Below, piece after piece: positions 56,423 through 64,000 of a DNA stretch of 64,000 bases. The first letter of the stretch is position 1. Each line of letters starts with the position of its first letter. A program made the translations under genes and the position numbers. Below the pieces are notes generated by a model. The model was not told the DNA's origin. It saw only the letters and a list, made by a program, of their open reading frames with translations, and made no database searches. This stretch comes from Protonemura montana. Lineage: Eukaryota; Arthropoda; Insecta; Plecoptera; Nemouridae. The stretch spans positions 5,766,001 to 5,830,000 of the forward strand of contig OX387606.1 of assembly GCA_947568835.1 (NCBI GenBank), read 5' to 3'.

Positions 56423-59400
56423 GAAGCATGTGGGGGATGAAATTTGGTATAAAACTTTATTGATCTTGCTTGTCATCCTCTTGATAACATGGATAAGAGG
56501 AAGAATCCTCTTGTTCGTATTGTATTGCCCTTCGAAAGGGACACTTCGCCGATGGACCCCTTGGTGCTCTACGACAAGAATCGTCTACTTGCTAGCATAC
56601 TTGGGGAAGGATCTTTTAAAAAGATCACGATCGTGCGATCGCGATATTTTTTAGTGATCTTCGATCTGATCGCGATCTTTTTTGTATCTCACGATCTTTT
56701 AATTCGATCGCGATCGAATTGTCTACGATCTTTTTAAAGTAGCGTTTTAAAAGATCAAGATCGTTTGCACAGTCGTTCCTTTTTTGGTGTTTGTTGTTGT
56801 ACAACACTTGACAATTGAAATTTGAATGTGGCAAATGGAAATATTTTTCATAGCTTTCAGTTTCCTTCAAAGACTTGAAAACGTTTCTAGGATTCAAAAT
56901 GGTTATTAGCAATACTTTTATTAGTCTTATCACAGATCTGTGGTCTTATTGATGCGTGGAAATGCTGTCTAGTATGTCCGCCGTGCTTGTCCATGACCAC
57001 AGCTTTTCTCAAATTGGGTCATCGAGATTTGAGGCCCCCTTTCTGCCATGTTCCACTGACCACTGTCTGTTGGAGACAACATGCAAGGCATTATTGCTCC
57101 TGTTAACTGTTAACAGGCTGTCAATTTTCTTTTTGTATTCTTGACTTTAAGTCATTGACCTCACCGCATTGTGTTCCAACTATTTCTATATTAATGTTGC
57201 ATTTCCCAGCACCTACAAGTGCTAAAAACACTTTTTTTTTCAGAGATCATATGATTTTTTTTCGAAAACGATATTTTAAATGAACTTGATCTTTTATTGA
57301 AACAAATTTGAATTTGATCTAAAAAAAACGATCGCGAACTTCGATCTTCGATTGCGATCGTTTTTTGACGACGATCTTGATCTTTTTAAAAGATCGATTT
57401 CAAAACGATCTTCCCCAACTATGCTTGCTGGCAAGAGGTTTCACCTTCCCTATCTCGGGTAGGTTAGGTTCATATTCATCCTCATTCACACATTAACATT
57501 ATAGCAGTGTTAAAGGCCCACTTGTCAAAACACATAAAATTAATCAATCGATTATAAAATTGCCACCTGTTTTAAGCCTTGAAGCCAATGAGGGAATTGT
57601 GAGCTAGGAAACGGCTTCTATAGTAAAGTCCTTAAGAGTACGAATAGCACGGTGATAGCAAGGGCGTCGGTTCCAACGGCTGGTGGCAGAAAGCCGATAG
57701 CGATCTGACGTCAAGCAATTACACTAATGCACTGGCATCGTCACGGGACCAATAAGCAGAGCTTAAAGTGCACTCGCGAGATGCGCTTTCCGACAATCTT
57801 TGCCAAAGAAACCATATAAATCGCGACGAGCGCACCGAAAGAAATCATGTGTTAAGCGAATTGGTACTTTATTGTACTTTTCATAAAGGTACGCTCTAAA
57901 TAAATATTTGTTTGCAACGAGCAATTGTTTCAGGTACTTATTTTGTATACAGTAGCAGTTAGGTTTGCAAGAAATACGGGCTCATTTTGATTTTCTAGTC
58001 CTCTCTCTATCCGAGTTCATCCACAGTTCAGTGAATAGCATGACGTCCAATAAACAGAATATTTAATCCAAAAATCCAAATAACATAATTATTATGAATC
58101 AGGAAATGAACACCTGACGTTAAGTCTGTTTTATAGATTCGCGTCGAATTTTCCAGATTTGAGTCACAATCTTAGTTCTTTTGAGAACGGGTTTGAATTT
58201 TGAACGCTTGCAAAGTGCGTCGCTCGATTCTGACAAATTACTGGTTTTACAGGAGTTCTTCTCACTGATAAGGACTTCTGGCAAGAGCAGCGTAGGTTCA
58301 CCCTGCGTCATCTCCGTGAGTTCGGCTATGGTCGGCGTAACATGAGCGGCCTCGTCGAAGAAGAAGCTGCCGAACTCGTCCAGGTGTTTAAGACGCACCT
58401 CGAAAAGTCCAACGGTCAAGGCGCCATCGTCCCAATGAACGATGTCTTTGGCATCCACGTGCTCAACACGCTCTGGTTGATGATGGCCAGCATCCGATAC
58501 AGCGTCGACGACGTCAAGTTCAAGAATCTACAGAAATTGCTCACTGAATTGTTCACGAATATCGACATGGTTGGATGTTTGTTCAGTCACTTCCCGATAC
58601 TGAGGTATATCGCGCCGGAGAAATCGGGATATAATTCGTTCCTCTACATTCATCAGCGAATCTGGGACTTCCTCAAGGCAAGTTTAATTGAAATGTGCAT
58701 TGACTGTTGCTTGATTAATGAAGATTACACTTTCTCAAAATTCCCTTGCAAATTGCTCTCGAGTTTTATGAAATAAGTTCACGTTAATGAAGGCGGCTTC
58801 AACTTACAATGACAACTTTGGCGGAAGTAATTGAAAATTCAGACAAAGTATTCCCCGTTGCGCAGTGGAGTGAAGCAACAAGTTAAGGCTCAGATAGCTT
58901 AAAACTTATCTTCCATCGAAGTCTTCCTAAATCAATTTTTTGTAAGTGGTACATATCAATGTTCAACTGCTGGTAATATCAAGCACTTTCTTAGGTGCGA
59001 GTTGGGGTAATTTCCGTCTAAAAAGGCGCATTCACGCATATTCAACTACACAATATTATTGAAAAGAAATCTTCTTGTGCTTGACAATATACCGAACAAA
59101 ACGGGCGTTCTGAACTCGCTCCTCTAAAACCCATATAGCTGACTGAACACACAATGATACGTCGCTCGGCTCTCTCTGAGAGCTCACAATTCGATTTAGC
59201 ATTCGAGCGACTCCAGTATCTCGCCATGCCATTATTCTGTCGTGCGCGTATGCATAGCACCACCGCTCTGTGCACGAGACGTCGTTAAAGCGATAAAAAC
59301 ACCGATCTGCAAACATCATTTTGCTTCACACGTTAAGTTTTTGTACATTTAAAAAGACGACGCCTGAGGTGGTTGGGGAGAAGAGAGTTCATTCTCTCCG

Positions 59401-62400
59401 CTGTTCACCTAGACAAAACCTTTTCGAAATTTGTTTGGTGAAGTGGTTCAGAACCGTGGGTGAATGTTGTGGTGATTATCGGACTTGCTCAGTTGAGATT
59501 GACTTGTGGTTCTAAAAAGGACCTAAAAAGTCGACGTTTCATCGGCGTTGGCCCCGACATCTTCAGAACTGTGATAAAAAATTAATTAGCATTGACAAAA
59601 TTGGTTTTGTTAACGTTTAACTGTTAACGTTGCGTTCGCACACGGTTTGATGGGAAGCGCGGTGCTCTCCCAGTTCTAAAGTGTGCCGGGTGTTTTTTCT
59701 GGAAACAGGAGGAACTAGACAACCACAAGGCGACGTTACGGCCGGAGGACGCTCGCGATTTCATGGACGTCTACTTGACCCAGCTGATGCAGGAGGAGAA
59801 ACATGACAGCTTCTCAGGTGAGTGCGTTCAAGTGGTGGAGGGGTTTAATCTGGTAGGGCGATATCATGCACTTTCCCGGTGGGTACCTCTGAATATTAGG
59901 ATATTAATTTTTAGTTAATTTATAAAGTTTATCTCCATATTGTTTTCGACGCACGAAACGTACACATCACAAAAAAGTGAAGATAAATAATCGATTCTCA
60001 AAACTAAATAGCTATTTATAAGAACATAAATAATTATAAATAATAACAATTGTTTTAAATGAATGCTAAATCTGGAAATTGATAGGTAGGACAGTTTTTC
60101 TTCGTTTAAATATTTTAGTGTAGTTGATAATCTATGTATTATAAAAATTACATTGACATGAATTGAATATGTTTAAACTCTCGTTACCAGTGACATTTGT
60201 GGAAGTAATGGAACATCTCAAAACTGAAAATATGAAAACCAGTAAAGTGAGCGGGAAGATGTCTCACAGCATACTCATTGGGAACAGGGTGGTGGGGGGT
60301 GGGGGGTGGGGGGGGGAGTTGAAATGTTATCACCAGTATGGTAACTGTCAAGGACAAATCTTAATCTTGACGATCGTTGCTAGCTCCCGACAGGCGAAAA
60401 TGTCATTCCAAGAGCCTGTTGTATAGTTTTCTTTCAAATAGAAATGTATACGTACAGAAAAAAAAGGCATTTTCTTGTTCTCGTAAAAATCAGACAGTGG
60501 CGCGGGGGGATTATGTTTTATGGAGAAGAATGGCGACAGCTCCGTGCCTGCAAAGTCAGCACTGCCAAGTTCCAGCGCCAGCAACGACGCTGGCGGCATG
60601 CCTGGCTGTCACCATCCCTTGCCGGAGCAATTAGGAGCAGGCACATCTACAGACACATCGAGAACTTGCGAGGGAGTTTCTAAAAAAAGGGGGAGATCAC
60701 GGTTGAAAAAGCTTCGTGTGAATTATAGAGCATTCTCGTGCGAGCGTCGTGCTGTCGCAATCAGCACAGACTATCCGTGTGCAATAAATAGGCTTGTGCA
60801 ATCAAGGAACGCGAGCAGACGTGAAAAAGTTTACAACATTCCAGTAGGAATGGAATCTTGCGTTGTCAACGGGATTTCTTGGCTGCGATAGAAGATAGGA
60901 AGTTTTTGCATCTGTTTGTCAACGACAAAATATATTAAAGCACTCTGAAATATGGCTACCTCTTTACTTTTAAGGTAGCTTCAAACGGTTCAGCTGTTCA
61001 TCTTGGTATATATTTATGTGTCATAAATGTCAGAAACAAATTTCTGTCCCATTTCTAACCGACGCTAAAAGGGTTCCGTTTGCGCGTAAAAGAAATTTCA
61101 GAAAAAAACCACTTGGATGAATTTACACCCAGAGGTATTTCTGCCAAGGAAGTGTTTTCTTCTGAAAAGGGTCCTGACAATGGCCATGGGAAATCACAAA
61201 AAATCTCTCGTTGGGTCAGCCGGACATTATGAGACGCTTTCAAGACTCATTGACCAAAATACGATTTTTGCAGAATCCACGAGTGCTAGCTTAAAAAATA
61301 AAAACCACTCTAACTTAGATCTCCCTTTTTCGTTAAGCACTAACCCCTCTCTTTTTTTCTGCGTCACAGAATCGCAGCTGCTGGCGATCTGCATGGACAT
61401 GTTCATGGCGGGCTCGGAGACGACCAGTAAGTCGCTGGGTTTCGGCTTCCTCTACCTGTTGCTGCAGCCCGAAGTGCAGCGACGCGCGCAGGCCGAGATC
61501 GACACCGTCGTAGGAAGAGATCGGCTGCCCACGCTCCAGGACAGGCCCAAGTACGTCGGGACGTCCGAAAGCTCCAAGCGATTGCGATTTACATGTAGCC
61601 AATTCAGGTTCACTGCTAGGGCCATGTTCATTCACGTTACAGTGTTCAGCATCTCTTTGAACCTACACTTCGAGGTGACTGCGACGCTAGTCGCTAATGT
61701 TAATCTGTCTTCGCCACAAAAGACCGCCAAAATGACTACTTTACCGAAAAAAAATGCAGGCTGCAACTAGATGGAGTCACCGTCGTTTCGAATGTTCAGA
61801 AATTTATAATCGTCATTTCTCGCAGGTTACTCGCATTTGAGACTGGTTTACGCTCAATTAATCTCAATTGATGCTTACCTCAACGCTTGTAATACACGTA
61901 TCAATATTTTGAGACGTAATTATTTAATTTGAGAGGATTGTAAAAAATAACGGCCGCAAGCGCCATCGGGTATCATCCTCCGTTACTACGTGAGGATCAC
62001 ATACATCCTACGAGGCTCGTTTGCTCAGCAGAAAGCTTGACATTAACGGTGGCCCTCTGACTTTCCCTAAATACTCAACGCTACTGAGGAACTAGGTGTA
62101 TGTCTCGCGGAAAGGTGACTGCTCCAGCCCGACAACAAGAAGGGCCGGTCACCTCTCTCTCGAAAAGAACACTACTTATTTCTTTCTCCTAGACTTGCCT
62201 CATCATCCGCATATTATCTCACCCAGCTAAGGCGTCGGTAAGCACCAGAAGGAGTGAGTGATAGATCACGTTGTTTGTGTGTCCAGCATGCCGTACATGG
62301 AGGCCGTCGTCGTGGAATCGGTGCGCATGTTCATGGGACGAGGTTTCGGCGTGCCCCATCGCGCGCTGAAAGACACCACACTAGGAGGGTTTGAAATACC

Positions 62401-63200
62401 AAAGGTAACGGATATCCGGTCGGGGTGACACAAGCTGGGATTTGGATCTAGCTAGCTAGAAAATCTAAGTGTTCAAAGCGCGTTGAGTGGTAAATTAGGG
62501 CAATTAGCGTTCAGTCAAACTATCTCAAAAACGGTGAACAAAAATCGGGTTACAAATCCAATTAGCGCAAATTTTGAGCACTGTTTTAAATTTATCTGCA
62601 CAATACTTTCGTGCAAATAAGGTTGGCATGAAAAGTTTCAAACAGTAAGGTACCGCCATTTAAGACCCAGATTCATTAAGTCAATGTATTTCAATTAACC
62701 GAGCATTAATTAACGGTTTGCTTAACTAAAGATAACAGACCAATTTACTGCGAATCCACTTCCCACGAGAGCTAACAGTTATATACAATGTTCATTGGTG
62801 GTTTTAACAATTTTACAACCATGCAGCATTGTAACACGATTCCCAGAGTTTGATAATAGCTGCTTATAACAGCATATTTATTTGTATTGCCATCTTGCAG
62901 TAATATCCATAGATTTTTGGGGTGCACAATAACTATCACAATAGGAAACAAAAAAAAAATCGTTTCACGTTGTCGTAATATTCATTTAGAGGTCATGAGA
63001 ATCGTAACCATCAGTAGAGGCATGCGACATGGCGAACTTGAGGACACTTTCTGTGCAGGACACAATGGTAATCTGCAACTTCAACTACACGCTGATGGAT
63101 TCGAAGCTGTGGGACCGACCGCACATGTTCATACCCGAGCGGTTCATCGATAAGGAAGGAAAGTTCTTCATTCCCGACAACTACACACCATTCGGATTTG
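53613..63200 (+). CDS. Cytochrome P450, CYP2-clan type (CYP15/CYP305-like), 3' end outside window
   Basis: An ER-anchored haem mono-oxygenase. Exons: 53613-53697, 54436-54687, 58253-58677, 59709-59817, 61370-61550, 62287-62404 and 63059-63200, about 437 codons with consistent phases. Exon 1 is an anchor plus KPKNFPPG; exon 2 has [13 protein letters not shown] and FDGRP; exon 3 has the C-helix [19 protein letters not shown]; exon 5 the I-helix AGSETT (about residue 304); exon 6 the ExxR motif ESVR (361-364); exon 7 PERF and ends FGFG. The haem-loop exon (F..G.R.C.G) must follow downstream and is not in the window. The FDGRP and LRHLR context is typical of CYP15, CYP304 and CYP305; the substrate cannot be inferred. 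The donor after exon 3 is GC (58678), a GC-AG intron. Confidence 0.92.
54818..54975 (+). mobile_element. 5S-headed SINE, short copy in P450 intron 2
   Basis: A clear 5S-like head: AACACCGATTCTCGTGATAC, then GAAGTTAAGCAACACTGTGC and GGTCAGGTATTGGATGGGT. A short tail with GTTGGCACCGGGTTTTCCCT follows. Same orientation as the P450. Confidence 0.7.
56266..56420 (+). mobile_element. 5S-like SINE head followed by (GA)n
   Basis: The head (56271-56350) reads GAAACACCGGCACTCC, TCGAAGTTAAGCAAAG, GGTCAGGTTTTGGGTGGGTAA. After CATCATACACAAGATCT it runs into a 52-base (GA)n tract (56369-56420). Confidence 0.65.
56596..57423. mobile_element. Non-autonomous hAT-like fold-back element rich in GATC palindromes
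   Basis: The inverted ends are CATACTTGGGGAAGGATC and (right, reversed) CATAGTTGGGGAAGATCG. Flanking 8-mers CTTGCTAG (56588-56595) and CTTGCTGG (57424-57431) differ by one base, fitting an aged 8-bp target duplication. Both arms are packed with CGATCG/AAAGATC palindromes. No transposase. Confidence 0.65.
59505..59580. repeat. Short repeat in P450 intron 3
   Basis: Shares GGTTCTAAAAAGGACCTAAA, GTCGACGTTTCA and CATCTTCAGAA with the core of the fold-back at 31368-31553. Confidence 0.45.
61723..61920. repeat. Diverged half of the 33.4-kb fold-back family
   Basis: It shares AATGACTACTTTACCGA.AAAAATGC, ATTTCTCGCAGGTTACTCGC and the following TGAGAC region with 33430-33620. P450 intron 5. Confidence 0.55.
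61951..62067. repeat. Dispersed repeat, second copy of 12569-12662
   Basis: Shares CGGCCGCAAG, GGCTCGTTTGCTCAGCAGA and the CCCTCTGACT end. P450 intron 5. Confidence 0.5.
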
Positions 63201-63290
63201 GTAAGTGACATTGCGAACATTCTTTTCTCTGCAGTGTTTTTTTGGTTATTCTGGCATTTCCATTAGGGAGCTTAAACCAGCAAGCGGATG

Positions 63291-63491
63291 ATGGAAAGGA
63301 AGCTAGATTGGAAAAATGTGCAACCGAACCGGGATACGAACCCGGAGGGGATCCCTTATCCCACCCCCGCGAAAACTGGAATATGTGTTTCCGGATAGCT
63401 CAGTTGGTAGAGCACCCGACCGGCAATTGGGAGGTCCCGGGTACGTAACCCGGTTCGGTTGCACATTTTTCCAGTCTAGCTTCCTTTCCAT
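63291..63491. mobile_element. Fold-back element enclosing a tRNA-like sequence
   Basis: The arms of about 52 bp (63291-63344 and the inverse of 63438-63490) share AATGTGCAACCGAACCGGG and GGAAAGGAAGCTAGA. Between them lies a tRNA-like unit on the plus strand. It sits in the intron after P450 exon 7. Confidence 0.75.
63389..63466 (+). repeat. tRNA-like sequence (A and B boxes present)
   Basis: TCCGGATAGCTCAGTTGGTAG carries a good A box. The anticodon arm CCCGA-CCGGCAA-TTGGG would give GGC, but position 33 is C instead of T. The B-box region GGGTACGTAACCC departs from GGTTCGAATCC. It is most likely tRNA-derived SINE sequence, not a functional tRNA-Ala. Confidence 0.5.
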
Positions 63492-64000
63492 TCTTTTCTT
63501 TCTTTTGTGCTACATTTTTCCGGTTCTATTTGCTGTAGCGGACTAATCGTGTCAATTTCCCTGTAAGAACTACCATTCCGTTTTATTGCGCACAGGGAAG
63601 TTCATTTTCCAGAAAAACTCTACAACACGCAGTGTTATAACCTTTCTTCTAAATACAAAAATATCGAACCATGAAGTTGTCTTTGTTTCAATTTGAGAGG
63701 AACCACACCGTGGAAAATCATGTCTAATCAGCTCGGGACAGTGACAAGTTGATTCACTCTGCATGACTTCCCCATCCACACTTAAATTATACCTAATCAG
63801 TCACAAGCTACTCCTTCCATAATGTGTTTCACAGTTATTATTTTGCCCATCTAGGGCACATTTGATGTTTGGTAGTGGTGGTGCTATGTTCTCACGAGAT
63901 TAGTTATAAAAGAAGCCGTCATATCAATGAATAGATCTATAAAACGCGTTGCCTTATTTAGAGTGAAATAAGTAATTACAACGAGAAGTTTCCCGCTTTC
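63492..64000. other. P450 intron or 3' flank, no further exon seen
   Basis: No F..G.R.C.G haem-binding exon was found before the window ends. AT-rich with no other recognised feature. Confidence 0.6.

Noticed and set aside
56430..56654. Small membrane-protein ORF next to the (GA)n tract
   Set aside because: Partly inside the fold-back element, no homology recognised; the hydrophobicity comes from T-rich DNA.
63590..63640. Possible last P450 exon after GCGCACAG at 63597
   Set aside because: The reading GKFIFQKN lacks the F..G.R.C.G haem loop and soon meets stops; not a P450 end.

Overview
The window joins two kinds of DNA. Positions 1 to about 11,743 are arthropod mitochondrial DNA; from there to 64,000 it is intron-rich nuclear DNA. 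The mitochondrial block, read on the minus strand, runs COX1-L2-COX2-K-D-ATP8-ATP6-COX3-G-ND3-A-R-N-S1-E-F-ND5-H-ND4-ND4L-T-P-ND6-CYTB-S2-ND1-L1-16S. trnL(UUR) between COX1 and COX2 marks a pancrustacean (crustacean or hexapod). All reading frames are open under the invertebrate mitochondrial code (TGA Trp, ATA Met, AGA Ser), and 15 tRNAs look intact. COX1 stops at about codon 148, where nuclear sequence begins. This is either a young nuclear copy of mtDNA (NUMT) or a chimeric assembly join.

Nuclear layout. From 11.76 to 20 kb is repeat-rich DNA: a truncated hAT-type zinc-finger fragment, two copies of a 5S-rRNA-headed SINE, a hAT-like non-autonomous element with an 8-bp target duplication, and one orphan cytochrome P450 first exon on the minus strand. 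From 20.1 to 21.0 kb is a plus-strand gene or terminal exon for an acidic protein with three Cys-containing segments. From 21.4 to 48.7 kb lies a complete UTP20 gene (minus strand, 23 coding exons, 2,859 residues by my splicing), the large HEAT-repeat protein of the small-subunit processome. Two DNA transposons with uninterrupted transposase frames sit inside its introns: a 4.1-kb element with about 480-bp terminal inverted repeats and a CTAC duplication (intron 18), and a 3.5-kb pogo-like element with a TA duplication (intron 2). From 53.6 kb to the right part of the window runs a second P450 gene (plus strand, CYP2-clan type). Seven exons are visible; the haem-binding exon lies beyond the window.

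The two P450 first exons point away from UTP20 on either side, have the same exon-1 end (a PPG motif split in phase 1), and look like members of a local CYP cluster. Introns and spacers hold many small repeats: tRNA-derived SINEs, 5S-derived SINEs, fold-back elements, a 90-bp dispersed repeat with five copies in UTP20 introns, and homopolymer C/G runs.

The most unusual observation is that the two transposases, from unrelated DDE groups, appear to end in the same kind of about 75-residue C-terminal module. All exon boundaries were read by eye from splice signals, reading phase and similarity to remembered family sequences; no alignment or database search was run.
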